A stretch of DNA of 64,000 bases, taken from contig NC_061470.1 in assembly GCF_022581195.2 (NCBI RefSeq), positions 10,168,001 through 10,232,000 on the forward strand. Direction: 5' to 3'. The notes under the pieces were generated by a model that saw only the letters and a program-made list of their open reading frames with translations, searched no databases and was not told where the DNA came from. This document shows positions 32,770 through 44,429 of this stretch, one piece after another; within the stretch, counting starts at the first letter, position 1, and every line of letters begins with the position of its first letter. The position numbers and the translations under genes were made by a program. The stretch comes from Helicoverpa zea. Taxonomy: Eukaryota; Arthropoda; Insecta; Lepidoptera; Noctuidae.

Positions 32770-33605
32770 CTATTCGCGGTTCGGACCCGGATTCCGTGGG
32801 AACTATTTCGCGTACCCACGTAACCTATAGCCTTCCTTGATATTTATTAGGAGCTATCTGACATTGGAATACTATTAAGTAGTATTTCACTAAAGGTAAT
32901 GCTAAAAGGGAGGTGTAGTTAGTTAATCATGGACCATGGACCACGGCAATCATAGACAAGCAATAAAGTATTTCTTAATCATTTCCTAAAGTAGTGAGAA
33001 ATAGTACCTACTCTTATTGTCCATTAATGAAATACTTGCAAATTGTTACAATTTAAAACTATCAACTGTGATCCAACACCCAATGCAAGTAAAGCAACTG
33101 AAAGCAAAATACAAACTCCTCATAGAACACTAACACATAACTATCTATCAATTAACATACCAAACAAGCAACTAGGTCCAAACATGACTCAGAACACTCG
33201 AACTGAAATCAAAGCTAAAGCTAAACTCAAAGCTAAGGCTAAAATGAAAGCTAAAGCTAAAATCAAAAGTGATACTACCGTCAAACATGAGCAACTTCAA
33301 AGAGCCACTCATAGCATACATAATGATTATTAAGAAACAGACCGCCGAACTATGAATATGAACGCAGACGGACTATAAATAAATGCATCGAATGAGGATG
33401 CAGTGTGCATGCATAATTTTGAGATTGTGATAGGTCTGTTTCATTATGACGAAGTATAATAGGAAGAAAAGTCTATACAGTAACATTATAAAGCTGATTG
33501 TTTATAATAGCACACTTATCAAGGAAGGCTATAGATTTTTTACTTTTTATCCAGATGCGTGAAGTAGCTTCCACGGGACGCGAGTCAAACCACTGGTCGA
33601 AATTA
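32770..33605. mobile_element. Decayed palindromic element with inverted ends
   Basis: A perfect 17-bp inverted pair TATAGCCTTCCTTGATA lies at 32826-32842 and 33517-33533. Outside it, both arms continue with related phrases (TTCCGTGGGAACTATTTCGC on the left; the reverse of CTTCCACGGGACGCGAGTC on the right). The whole is about 830 bp with no transposase frame. No target duplication seen. Confidence 0.5.
33201..33275 (+). repeat. (AAAGCT)n minisatellite
   Basis: Repeats of AAAGCTAAAGCTAAA with ATC, CTC and ATG interruptions every 12-18 bp. It lies in a 96-codon frame (33043-33333), which reads KAKAKLKAKAKMKAKAKIK there. I regard the frame as a by-product of the repeat rather than a gene. Confidence 0.7.
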
Positions 33606-34101
33606 AGTAGGTACCTAATAAAATATAGGTAAGACGTCCAGAGTCAAAATGTTCTTAAAAACTTTAAGTTGTACCTAAATATATCATTCTTCAGATTACT
33701 TTTGTGACCGACATTTGGAATTTTTAATTCACTTCTCTTCTGTCGTCCTTGCGATAAAAAGCAAGTCTATGAATGTCAACCTACAATGCAAAATATTGAT
33801 CAGCCCGATATCCAGAAATAGAATAAGCAATAATATCGGTTTAACAACGATTAGTTCCGCTGCTTTTCAATCAACTCCTTACACAAAGAGTTGAGGTTGA
33901 GTCGATAAAAAAACGGATTCAAATAATTATTATTCTCAATGGAATCGAAATAGTTTATCGATAGTTATGCAAATTGAAGTAACTATTTCAACACTAAGCA
34001 TGGTTTAACGAGAATCACTAAGAAGTCAATGAGAAGTTGATCAATCCTTCTCCGTGTGAGAGAAGGCCTGTGCCCAGCAGTGGTCCGGTTAACTACTAAA
34101 G
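33606..34101. other. AT-rich sequence; LINE-tail phrase near 34060
   Basis: TGTGAGAGAAGGCCTGTGCC then CAGCAGTGG near 34055-34083 is a LINE 3'-end phrase of the same type as 15495. Nothing else recognised. Confidence 0.4.
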
Positions 34102-34290
34102 TCATCATCTGCCGAGCCTTTTCACTAAGCTATCTTGGGGCCTGCTTCCATTCTTCATCGTATACAGCCGAGTTCCAGTGCTTTAAGATGAAGCGACTGT
34201 CTATCTGACCTCTTCAATCAAATATCCAGGCAACCTAATAGCCCTTGCCAAGACTGATTGTCCGAGTTACTGGCTTCTGATTACACAAAA
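34102..34290 (-). repeat. SINE family A body, truncated
   Basis: CATCATCTGCCGAGCCTTTT, TGAAGCGACTGTCTATCTGA and GTTACTGGCTTCTGATTACA match family A in reverse complement, with the ATG-type tail at the left edge. Confidence 0.6.
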
Positions 34291-35024
34291 CGACAGACAA
34301 AAAAATCTCATTGTATGTTGATTGATATTCAATGTAAACCAAGTTCCTATGGTCACTTTCTCGGCCACAACGGCCTAACCTAGCAAGCCTCAAACTCATG
34401 AGTAACCAATGATGTCACTGTATGAGTCACTTGGAGGCTGTAGCCGGACTTGAATCACAATGAGCTTGTTGGGATCGAGGAAAAGTAAGGTGTGGACACA
34501 CGTGCCTGGGATTCGAAGGTCGATGGTTTTAGTTGTGTCCTGGTGGTAAGTTTTCTTAGGGACTGGAGAAAAAATATGTTATGTTCTAAAGCTTTATATA
34601 CCTAAGGCTGCTATCCATGGGTATTGTTACCAAATGTGAATCACTTATCCTGATTTATCTTGTAAGCCTCATCAAACGCGGGAAGTATCTAAGAACAATC
34701 GCAAATGAATATGAAGCTAAGTGTGTATATCAAATCTTTGTGGAGACTAACACAATTTAAAATAAGTATATAGATACTGAATTCTGGTATAAATTGAATA
34801 CATAAATAAAGTAGCTTAAACTTAAACTTTACTTGATAAAGAAAATGTAGGTCTATCTGCTTCTACTATTAATCCAAATGATTGTTATCTTAACTGCAAA
34901 GCGTAAATTAGATTCGATTACTATCGTACGATTTGTATTTCTCGCGGTTTCCTGGTGTTTGACTTTGTTATATTAACTTCCTATTTCTAAGAATATTAAA
35001 CTTCTTATAATTAAGTTTATATGT
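34291..35024. other. Non-coding, nothing recognised
   Basis: No gene or bounded repeat. The block 34340-34560 is less AT-rich but has no recognisable frame. Confidence 0.45.
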
Positions 35025-35037
35025 ATATCCCTAACAT

Positions 35038-35145
35038 CGCCGGAAGGCGCTGGATGCAGGTTGCCTCCAACAGGTATCTGTGGAGATCTAAGGGCCTATG
35101 TTCAGCAGTGGACGTCCTACGGCTGAGATGATGATGATGATGATG
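35038..35145 (+). mobile_element. 5'-truncated RTE-like LINE tail with 13-bp TSD
   Basis: Only the last 108 bp of the element inserted. Flanks: ATATCCCTAACAT at 35025-35037 and again at 35146-35158, a perfect 13-bp target-site duplication. The coding remnant reads WMQVASNRYLWRSKG and then, after a one-base shift, AYVQQWTSYG and a stop. That is the usual C-terminus of RTE-type LINE polymerases (WMQAASNRSSW...AYVQQWTSYG). It ends in (GAT)n as the 3' simple repeat. Confidence 0.8.
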
Positions 35146-35158
35146 ATATCCCTAACAT

Positions 35159-35609
35159 AACATAATCATTTTTAAAAATCTTTCATATGAATTTGAAGTA
35201 AGAGATGTTATGTTATTGATTAATCTAATCTAATCTATCCGATAAAAACTGAAAAGATTTCAATATTAATTAACAGGTAATACATATTTATTTACCTATG
35301 TAAAAAGTATATAAATCATTGATCTCGAAATAAATAAAACTGGGTCAGTTTCAAAAGAAATATATTTGTGACTGAAATTGTGAATATTTTAATGTATTAA
35401 TGCAATTTATGATTAATCAAGCCAAAAATAAACAATTTTTGCTTCATTAACTTTACATACGCAATTAAGTTAAGCTATATTTATAATTTGGTAACTGACC
35501 ACTGACCTAGTAACGTTATTTCGGCTTAACTGTGTCTTTTCCTATATCCTGGATAGGTATTTTGTGAAAAAAACAAATCTCAGTTTAAACGCAAGTAGCG
35601 TCCGCCGAA
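35159..35609. other. AT-rich sequence, nothing recognised
   Basis: No feature seen apart from a short TAATCTAATCTAATC run near 35221. Confidence 0.45.
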
Positions 35610-35611
35610 GC

Positions 35612-35792
35612 ATCTTTTTTTTTATTGGCCTATGTTGTCCTACTGTTGGGCAAAGGCCTCCCCATAGCCATCCATCTTTCCCTATCGGCCGCTATTTGTG
35701 ACCAGTCCTTGTGGAAGCTGTCTAAATATTCTCTCCACCGTTTTCCTGGTCTTCCTCTTGGTCGCCTTCTATCATCAGGGATGCATCTTATA
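35612..35792 (-). pseudogene. LINE polymerase C-terminal fragment, frameshifted
   Basis: On the minus strand one frame reads RRRPRGRPGKRWREYLDSF, then HKDWSQIAADRERWMAMG. A single-base loss follows, after which EAFAQQ and a TAG occur where the family has a Trp codon. The motif GRPKKRW...DW-x-x-x-A-x-DR-x-RWMAMGEAFAQQWDNIG is typical of insect RTE-like LINE C-termini. The plus-strand frame 35625-35822 is its antisense shadow. Confidence 0.7.
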
Positions 35793-36104
35793 TGTATAAA
35801 TTATATTCATAAGACATATTAAGCCATATCCCCCTGCAACGCTCAATCAATAGGATATCCTACATGAAAATTCATTCAGAATGTATTGCAAACAGACAGA
35901 TGTAGCTGAAAACTTTGTTTTTTTTTTGTCTCAAAGTTTATTTAAAAACCTAACTTCCAGCATTTTTTTACATATTTAATTTCAAGTCGTATTAAGAGCA
36001 CAATGCAATAAAAACCGCAGCAGGATGCAGATGTTCATACCCCAATTTTTTTCGAATTTGTCATAGACAAAACGGGACTTCCTTCCGTCTTTTTTTTAAT
36101 TTTG
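35793..36104. other. AT-rich sequence, nothing recognised
   Basis: No feature seen. Confidence 0.45.
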
Positions 36105-36180
36105 TAGACATCAGCTGTGGAACCCACAATGCACCACCGGGGAATCGAATTCCGATCCCTCTTGTGCCACGTGCTAGTGA
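36105..36180 (-). repeat. tRNA-like SINE remnant
   Basis: Minus strand contains GGAATTCGATTCCCCGGTGG, a B-box-like core, upstream of GTTCCACAGCTGATG. The A-box region is unclear and no acceptor stem forms. Confidence 0.35.
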
Positions 36181-36859
36181 TAAAGGATATTGAAAACAGC
36201 TGTGTTTTTGTTTATGCGATTTTGTATGAATGAAATTAGTTTTTAATTTTGATTCAAGTGACAAAAAATAATTATGTATGATATAAATTGTAAATAAGTG
36301 TCATTAATTCTTATCTACCGATACTTACATGATATAATTTGATTTACAACTTCAATTTATTTAAACAGGCGTAATCAAAAATAAACGTTTTATCAGTTTC
36401 TTTTTGAAACGCAACTTTCAAACTTTCTATGTATGTAAATGAGCACTTTTTAAAATCATTATTTCATCCAATAACATACATAATAGTAATCCATTTTTAG
36501 CACAAAATTGTAACACCAAAGATTTGAAGCCATAAAAAATATTTTGACAACGCTATTTTAGTGGCCCCACGGAAGTTCCTTGAAAGCTCAAGTATCGGAA
36601 GCTCAGGGCGGAAATGCGAAGAGCTTTTATCTTAATTGATATGCCCAAATACACGAGATTGCAGATAAGAGAGCATACAGCTGCCATTTATTATCCTTGT
36701 TATTTTGTCGACTACAACAATACGACTTGTACATACCAAGTAGTTATACTTTTATGAACTAGATAAAATGTGACACTCGGATTTTATCAAGAACCTGTCT
36801 GCAATCGATGCATTTCGACAAAAAAGGAACTACAGTAGGTGCTACGGGAATTAAAGCGA
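36181..36859. other. AT-rich sequence, nothing recognised
   Basis: No gene or bounded repeat. Confidence 0.45.
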
Positions 36860-36990
36860 TCTCGATAGACAAATGCTATGCTGTAAACTGCACCAGAATC
36901 TGTTTAACCAAACGTGAGATAATCGCTCGCAAATATACATTACTTACATACAGGTTAGAGTGAGAACCTCCATTTTCATTTTTTTAAGTA
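36860..36990 (+). repeat. Dispersed repeat family D fragment
   Basis: TGCTATGCTGTAAACTGCAC, CCAAACGTGAGATAATCGCT and TACAGGTTAGAGTGAGAACC then TCCATTTTCATTTTTTT, parallel to 31800-31920. Confidence 0.45.
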
Positions 36991-38470
36991 ATATAAAAAG
37001 TAGTCAGTAAACAAACTCTTCACTAACTTTCTAACACTAACTTATTTAAAAAAAAAAAGTATTTTTCCTACAAATTCCCACAGCAGCTATATACTTTACA
37101 ACCTGTCAATATGACGTATTAATTACACGTAGATTTAATAGTTTCCATGTTGGCAGTTTAATTGCGTTGTCAATGTAATCAGTCTCCTGTCTATTGTTTA
37201 AGACAATGGCTCGTGAATCATCTCGGAACATCTCCTATTGATCGTTAGGTTTCATAATCGTGTATGGGGTTTAGTTTACATAATATATTTTCTAAGTTTT
37301 TTGTTGCGATGTTACTTGTTATGTTTTGCTAGCAATTATACTTGCTTGTAAACGAAAACTCTCAAGATTAAATAGTCTGTTGCCATACAAGCACTCTCAG
37401 TAATATAAGAAAGATAAATTTTAAGCTAACGCTAAAAAGATCCCCCAACCCTGGATTCAGTATTTCCCTACCAATTTGGTTCAGCCATTTTATCTTCTGC
37501 AAAGACTGGACCACGAATTGGAGCAGCATAGGTAACATCAAGTAAAAATAACAATTATTAAGTAGTATGTCAAATGTCAGCATTTCACTATTAATAGACC
37601 TGTCTTTACTACTTACGAAAAACCTACTCATCTACTTTTAAAATGTCATCAACATCATCTGTCAACACCAGCTGATATAAACACACAATTACTACTTACC
37701 AATCCTATTATAGCAAAACTTGTCGTTAGACAAAAAAGTACAGCTGCACACGAGTCAAGGTGCATTTTCTGGCATTTGAACAAAGGACGTGCGTACTTGA
37801 TCCAGTGTGCAGCTGCCCTAAATACCATAAAGGATAACCATTTCACTTGTAAAAGGTTATGAAAGAATGTTATTAGCTCAAACGGGATTTTGTTGATGGT
37901 TTTGCGATGACATTTCAATGACAGGCGGCCATTTTGAATTTTTATAGAGAACAAATATGAAGACGATAGTTTTTTTTATTCATAATTAAAATTAAGTTCC
38001 AAAGTAAGTATGTACTCACTAGAATTACAAATCACGTTTAGTATTACATTTTCAAAGTATTAATTTACAATTCAGTCACGAAATTGTAATAAAATGGAGA
38101 CATGCCTATTGGAAGATTTTAAACAAAATCATGCAAATGCAATCTAAGTAGGTACTTGACTTCTAAAGCTGACATTGGTCGTAAATTACTATGAATTTAT
38201 TGTCTTCTCAGTGCCTTTAACATTTAATGTTACGACAAACAAATAGACGCAAATGAGTTTAGTTATAGAGACGCATTTGAATGTAAGGGTGAACAAATAT
38301 TTTAGGTATAATCAGCAACTAAAGTACAAATATAGAGATGCACCAAGTTTAAACACAAAAATATTGTCTCGTAATTCTTGGATTTCTACCTTTTTTTGTC
38401 CTGATTATTCAGCGTAGTATAAGTAAAGTAGTTGCATTTTATAACTTTAATTTGTTGCTCAACTTTGAAC
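36991..38470. other. AT-rich sequence, nothing recognised
   Basis: No gene or bounded repeat. The minus-strand frames at 37368-37631 and 37655-37954 (87 and 99 codons) were examined and show no recognisable domain or splice context. Confidence 0.45.
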
Positions 38471-38472
38471 TT

Positions 38473-38610
38473 TTGATAAATCGCCTGATGGTAACAAATT
38501 ATCCCAATGGATTATCGCCGTCAATGGACACCCGCAACACCAGAATCGCAAGTGCGTTTCCGATCTTAAAAAAAAATGGAGGTATGCTGTTTTCTCTAAG
38601 GCTTATTTAC
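38473..38610 (+). repeat. Dispersed repeat fragment (CGCCTGATGGTAA type)
   Basis: ATCGCCTGATGGTAACAAAT, ATGGACACCCGCAACACCAG and ATCGCAAGTGCGTTTCCGAT occur in the order I recall from a widespread lepidopteran repeat. The plus frame 38452-38715 overlaps it and is not a gene. Confidence 0.5.
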
Positions 38611-39464
38611 CGTCTTAATTATTTTATGCAAGTGCAGCCCTGTATTAATATAAGCAAACATACCAGCCTCAAGCTTAGTATCAAGGACAAACAGACTGAT
38701 TGTATGTTAATATAATGTTAATATAATTAGCAGCAAAGAATACTAATGTTCAGGTATCCCTTCGATCAAAATATTTCAATACTCTTATGGGCTTCGAATA
38801 ATTTATTCCATATCTGTTTGGTGGGAAAATCAAGTGTCAGTTTCTATTTTTTTTTCCTTGAGTATTGGTTTTGAAAATATTATGACAACAGCGTAAAGTG
38901 TTTATAAATAAATAATTAAATTGATGAAAAGCCCAATATATTTAATTTTCATACGTGAATTTAAAATCAATCCTTTCCACGATGGTTTTTAGGCAATAAA
39001 ATTATAGTGAGAAAGGTGTTTTCTTACACAAGTGATTAAATACCATAGTAAATAATCAGAACCTTTTTGAAAAAAGATTTTTGCCCAACCAATAGTAAGC
39101 TGAATATTTTTTTCATAGTATTACTTGCTCTACATTTTACTTAACTTTAACACATCATTATTTTTAAACTTCATCAATATTATGATATCTTGTCAAAACT
39201 ATGTCAAAGTAACCGCGGACTTGACAATAATAATCGAATTTCAATATCAAATAGATCAAATTATATCCAATTCACGCTTGTTTGTAACCGGACCTGGCAG
39301 ATATCAAGGTTATCTTGAAGAAGCTTGTTTTACGAAGTTACGACTGAATAAGAGTAGGCTTTGTAAAATAAGATTAAGTTTATTTTAACATCGACTTTAT
39401 AGGTATGATTAACGAGACTGGTACTCGATGGACATTACTATCAGTCTTATCTATATATGTGAAA
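38611..39464. other. AT-rich sequence, nothing recognised
   Basis: No feature seen. Confidence 0.45.
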
Positions 39465-39620
39465 GTTTCAATGATCTTTTACGCAAAAACTACTGAACGG
39501 ATTATTAAATACTACGGAAGATTTACATTGAAGTAATATAATGTTAATATCTCAGACTAACATTCAATCTATTTTTTATCCTACCACCTAAGATATGTGA
39601 GAACAGCCAGTAAAATTAGT
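39465..39620 (+). repeat. Helitron-like 5' fragment
   Basis: CTATATATGTGAAAGTTTCA, then TTTACGCAAAAACTACTGAA and CGGATTATT, resembles the 5' half of the small Helitron at 23419-23611. The 3' end is not recognisable. Confidence 0.4.
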
Positions 39621-40560
39621 TTTTTTTTTTTCTATTAGGTCTTTGAATACTTGGAGAATTACAAGTAGACCTCTAGGTTCCTAAACTGAAGATCACAAAA
39701 GATTTTACAAAACCTAACTAAAAATCATCCACATAACCATGAATGAAAGAAACCATAACAAAAATAGTTTCTATAATTGTATTGTGAAAGTTTAAATGGT
39801 GTAGTAATGAGTTTCCGTCACATCGCTTATGGTGACCATAACTACGCGTTTCCTCCTCATGATTGTCACGAGTTTCAACATGGCGGCCACATTCTTGTGT
39901 TTGTGTGAGAGGATTTGGAAACTGAGGCTGGTATTCTAGAATGATGATTAAAAATACGAAAAAAATCTATAAAATATTTAAATAACTAGATATAATATAT
40001 TCTAACTTTCTTTGAAATGCCTGTTTTAGATAAAAATAAAAGAACGTTCAATTTTTTGAAACGTCAAAACTCCCGCCAATTTAAATGTCAATTGTCATTC
40101 ACTGTTTTGCTTACAAAATAAAGTAGATGTACATAAAATATTATTTGAAAACGAGCACGTATCTATAGCTTACTGTAATTTATAATCATTTCACAAAACA
40201 GACAACAGAAGCAATAAAAAATACAATGAATTGAAAAAAAATGGCGGATCATACGAGTATCAATAGCGAAACGTCAAATTGTTTGACATGTAATTCTAGT
40301 TATTTATACATTTATACTGAAGTGGCAACGCTCTAGTAACTCCGACGAAAATTATTGTATGCGCAGTTATGAGTAGTTTAAAGTTTAATTAGTTACTACA
40401 TCATAATGAGGTTTTAAAACTACTCTGTGGTTGGAAATTTTCTATTTTATTTTTGTACTGACTGTTTTCTACAGTTACACGCGCATAAAATATACACCTT
40501 AAGTAAGTCACCCGGGGATAATGTAGCTTCCCAACAGTAAAGCAATGTTTCAAAACTTGA
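39621..40560. other. Non-coding, nothing recognised
   Basis: No gene or bounded repeat. Confidence 0.45.
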
Positions 40561-40564
40561 AATT

Positions 40565-40748
40565 CGACACAACCAGAGGCAAATCATAAGGGAACGCTCT
40601 GATTCACGGGTGAATCAATTACCAATGTCTAGACTCCGGGCTGCTTTGTAAAAGTTTCTAAAACCCATAAAGCGATATCGGCCCGACCCGGGAATCTAAC
40701 CCGAGACCTCGTGCAGCAGTCGCGCTATGCGACCTCTAGATCAACAAG
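40565..40748 (-). repeat. SINE family C, head and part of body
   Basis: Contains GGGCTGCTTTGTAAAAG, GATATCGGCCCGACCCGGGA and GAGACCTCGTGCAGCAGTCG, matching the head-proximal half of the intact SINE at 30629-30994. The B box is mutated (GGTTAGATTCC). Confidence 0.65.
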
Positions 40749-41253
40749 TTACTTATATTAGTTAGATATTACTAGGTACATTTTATTTAACAGTATTAAT
40801 TGTACCTAACCGTAGAGAAATATAATCCTAATAAAAATGTCACGCGGATGTAACAGCACTTCACAGTTACTTTGTCTCATGGAAAGAAATGTTTTCTTAG
40901 AATATTTATAGAACAGGTACCTACATTATATTAGTTTTTTTTTTGCACTTTATTAACTGCACGGTTAGGTATTTAATTTTTTGTTATGTTTGTTGGAATG
41001 CTGTTATAAAGAGTTTTCGTATTAAATCGGGGTATTCGCCGTATATAAGGCACTCCTCGAAGCGCCCTCGTAAATAGTTCCTAACATAAAGTATCAAATT
41101 TCCAATAAAGTAGCCCAAGTCCATATCCAGGACTCTCCAAGATCTTTGTTCCAAACTTCATAACAATTGGTTAAGGTAAAGCGTAGAAGCGTAATAGACA
41201 ATCAGTCTTAGGTACTAAATCTAAAGATTTTGACAGTACATTAAATAACTTAC
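40749..41253. other. AT-rich sequence, nothing recognised
   Basis: No feature seen. Confidence 0.45.
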
Positions 41254-41308
41254 ATGATGTTGTGACTCTTGTGAAAGCAGATGGGCTGATTAGAAACATT
41301 GTCCTTAC
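41254..41308 (-). other. Candidate 55-bp internal exon (splice-signal based)
   Basis: On the minus strand a good acceptor (pyrimidine-rich CTTTCTTTTTACAG) ends at 41309, and a strong donor (ATCAT then GTAAGT) begins at 41253, leaving 55 bases. Two frames are open: one gives KDNVSNQPICFHKSHNI, the other contains ATG and gives MFLISPSAFTRVTTS. I recognise neither. It could be a small exon of a gene whose other exons lie far away, or chance. No neighbouring exon is convincing. Confidence 0.25.
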
Positions 41309-41811
41309 CTGTAAAAAGAAAGAAAACAAATAATTAAAATATTGTCAAACAATTGTAATACAGAAATATAAGATAACCAAAAAGAACTAGCAAATTGTTG
41401 AACCAGGAAAAATATTTTATCACATACATAAAACATTATCATATCCCCTGAAAACGAAAGATAAAAAGATCACAAGTTACCGTCACATTTAACGTAATCC
41501 AATAAAGTTATCTAGACAGGTTGACACGCAATAACTGCGGTTAGCCGCTAAACCTGACATAACTAACTGACATTCCTTGTGGTTATTTTAACTGCACTTT
41601 TTCTTACAAGATTTTGGTGAGGCAAAAATGCGGTCAAGTGCGTTTTTGAATGTGTCAAAATTGTTTAATGGCGCTTATTTTACAGCTCCGTGAGATATAC
41701 TTGAGTTGCCGAAGGAAATTAGTTCTTACTACAAGTTTTAAGCATACGTCAAATAACATTACCACTCTGAAAATAGCAACAAGAGTCTCACGGTGGTCAA
41801 AATGTGTAAAC
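41309..41811. other. AT-rich sequence, nothing recognised
   Basis: No feature seen. The minus frame 41655-41915 overlaps the SINE fragment at its start and is not a gene. Confidence 0.45.
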
Positions 41812-41955
41812 ATATGTGCCTGATCTCTCTCCGGTCGTGTCGGATTGCCGTCCCATCGGGTTATGAGAGTGAAGGAATAGGGAGTGCACCTGTGTCTATG
41901 CAAATGCTTGTGCACTATACATAATATTATGTCCTGTGCAGTTGGCTAACAGAAC
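41812..41955 (+). repeat. Partial SINE family C
   Basis: GATCTCTCTCCGGTCGTGTC, GGAGTGCACCTGTGTCTATG and TATGTCCTGTGCAGTTGGCT match the body of the intact family C SINE in reverse complement. Confidence 0.65.
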
Positions 41956-43567
41956 AGTGACCGACAATCGCTTTCTCGGTTTAAATATTTTTTTTTATCC
42001 ATCCAGTTGCTGAATTATTTTACTTTTCTTGTAAATAATAAACACAGAAAAATCAACCTTAACCTTATGAGAACAAGGTATATTTCACCACGAAGAAATT
42101 CGGCTTTTAAAATTCAACATGCCATAAGTAATTTCGATTTTATTGCTCAAAGAAATGAGTTCGTTTTTGTTTGTATCAGTAGCTAATTCTTATGTTCAGT
42201 TTTACGATTGTACAACTCGTGTGTAGGTAAGTATATTGCAGTATTTGAAATATGAATTTTAAATAAGGAATTAAAAACCTTCCATTTTGTAGCGTTTTTT
42301 CAAGTGATTTCAGCTATTTCTAAATGTAATTTATTTAGATTTCAAAGAGAAGCTATTGTAGTTTATTTTTTTTTCAAGTATTACATTATTTTCTTATTTT
42401 ACATTCAGACAGAAAAAAAAGTTAATAAAGCATATTGCTGACTAGCATGATCACGAAGAAAAAGCCTAAACCGCAGTCAGTAGATGTCTTTTATATTAAA
42501 ATTAGAGTAAGAAAGAAAAGGATTTCTAGATGCTTGAAGGAAACAAGTAAAACCGTCAAAAACAAGTTGTCTTCCCGTACTTCTACAATAAGATCAATCG
42601 ACAAGATATTTGCGAAACTCTTCTTCGTAATAAATCGTTCTTTGCTCTGTCAGGACAAACAAGAGAATCGTGCAAACATTCGCTAATTTATTGCTTAGCC
42701 TGCCCTTACATAACAAAATAAATAAGCTGGGAATCTTTGCAAGGTGTCCAAATAACTAGTATACTCTGAAATTGGCAAACTAGGAACTACCAATCAGAAA
42801 AAATGTATGAACAAAACACTATTGTGCATAAATGAACCTATCAACTAAAAATTCCAAAACAGCAAAGTTTCAAAAATGATTTGTTTGTTTTTCTAACCTA
42901 ACCTAACTTCGTTTCTAAAGCTATTTTATCGTTATTTTAGCCTTGCTTTACATACACCTTCCCATCTATTTTGAAAGAGACCCTTTGGAAACATGCGTCT
43001 TCATCTTAAATCGAGCCAACTTATAATGTGTCCGCAAAAACGTGATGCTGTGTTTACACAAGCTTTACAACAAAATAACAATTTCCACTCGATCATTACA
43101 GATAATTTACATACTAATCGAACAAAAACTAAATCCGGCATTAATCTCCAGTTGACGAACTAGATCCAAATGACGGTAAGAACAATCGTTTTCAATCGAT
43201 TTCCAAGGTCGAGTGAACGTTCGATTGTAGTAATCGATATAGTTCGATAGCCTCCGATGGTAGCGAATATCGCAAAAAATATAATGTAGGTATATCCTTT
43301 TAAAGTTAAACTATAAATAATGACTTCTTGTAAATAGGAAAACGAAATAAAATGCTTATGTAAAAGGAAGTTGAGGAGGCCGATTGAATAAGTAATTTTG
43401 TAATACATTTATTGTTGTGTTTGAGTTGTGGTTTGGAGTTTTTGTATGTTTTTTAAATTAATTTCTAACTACAGGCTTGCATATTAATGGAAGTACCTCA
43501 ATGATACAGTCGCTGAGAACGTATTACCTATTTAAGAATAATAATTGTTCCAAAGATCACCTTCTTA
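41956..43567. other. Non-coding; ATCGAT/TCGAT cluster near 43185-43262
   Basis: No gene recognised. A basic 83-codon frame (42435-42686; KKKPKPQS..., many K/R) has no family I know and no splice or promoter context. At 43185-43262 the motifs AATCG, CAATCGAT, GTTCGATTG, TAATCGATA and GTTCGATAG are clustered; possible regulatory element, function unknown. Confidence 0.4.
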
Positions 43568-43591
43568 GCTGATTTTTTTTTGTTTGTTTGT
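43568..43591 (+). repeat. (TTTG)n microsatellite
   Basis: TTTTTTTTGTTTGTTTGTTT followed by GTTTG; commonly found at the 5' side of decayed small Helitrons. Confidence 0.75.
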
Positions 43592-44320
43592 TTGTTTGAA
43601 CATCCTAATCCCAACAGGTAGCTACTGGTCTGATTTGAAATGTTTAGGATATCTAAATATAAGTTAATTATTTATTATCTAGGTGCGCAGATTAGTTCCA
43701 TCGGGACGCAGGAGATTCATGGCTAACCTACGTTTACTTAAGTTGTATGCAAGTCATAACTTGTAGAACTGAATTTTTGTGAATGACTGTTAGGAAAACC
43801 CTGCGTGTGACAATTTGTCTGAGTGGAACAAAAAATATTCGTGAATGGAACTAAAAGGTTTTCCTAAATTGTTAGGTGTGTCAGACTTATCAAGAACTAA
43901 CTCGCTGCCGCAAGTGGTTTCACCCGGTTCCTGAAGGTTCTTCTACTGGATTAGAAGAAACTTATAGCCTGTAGCGATAAGTGAGTAAAGTTAAATGGTA
44001 GCACAGAAAGGATTGTGAAATCGGATTTTAAACACACAATAATTTTAAGCGCCCATAGCAGGGATCATTTTCGAAGTAATAGTTTTTATGCTGACAATAC
44101 CAATAGAACTTTTCATAACATAAAAAAATGTTTTGGTCGTTACCATATTTAAATAAAACACACCCCGATACTACCAATAATTTAAAGTCAAACTCTTGCG
44201 AGTCTTAATAACCATACTTTCAGAATTTTTCCGAAGTTTTACAAACCCAGTCTACAATTAGCATCCTAAAAACTAATTCGACAACGTATTTGTCAACTGC
44301 CATTGTTAGACTTTACTTAC
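43592..44320. other. AT-rich sequence with faint repeat traces
   Basis: AGGTAGCTACTGGTCTGATT near 43616 is a decayed small-element phrase. A 10-bp perfect inverted pair (TAGGAAAACC / GGTTTTCCTA) lies at about 43791 and 43858. No gene recognised. Confidence 0.4.
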
Positions 44321-44400
44321 AGTTAGTTGCAGTGTGGGAAATGTGTCCGCGCTTTTGTCGTGTATTTCCTCATTCGTTGAAATCGCAGCTGTTAGTGTCG
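44321..44400 (-). other. Candidate 5' non-coding exon with TATA-like motif
   Basis: On the minus strand TATAAGAG (plus 44421-44428) precedes a relatively GC-rich stretch, which ends at a strong donor, ACT then GTAAGTAAAG, with the exon edge at 44321. The short ATG frame inside it stops before the donor, so it would be untranslated. The plus-strand reading of the same bases (CTTTACTTACAG) could equally be an acceptor. Low confidence; the sequence alone cannot decide. Confidence 0.2.
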
Positions 44401-44429
44401 CAATCGCTATTGTGCGCCCGCTCTTATAT

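Noticed and set aside
35126..35147. CRISPR-like or functional repeat at the GATGATGAT run
   Set aside because: It is the simple-sequence 3' tail of an RTE-like LINE insertion.
42435..42686. Small basic protein gene (83 codons, K/R-rich)
   Set aside because: No family recognised, no promoter, splice or poly-A context, and AT-rich DNA readily gives Lys-rich chance frames; kept only as a note.
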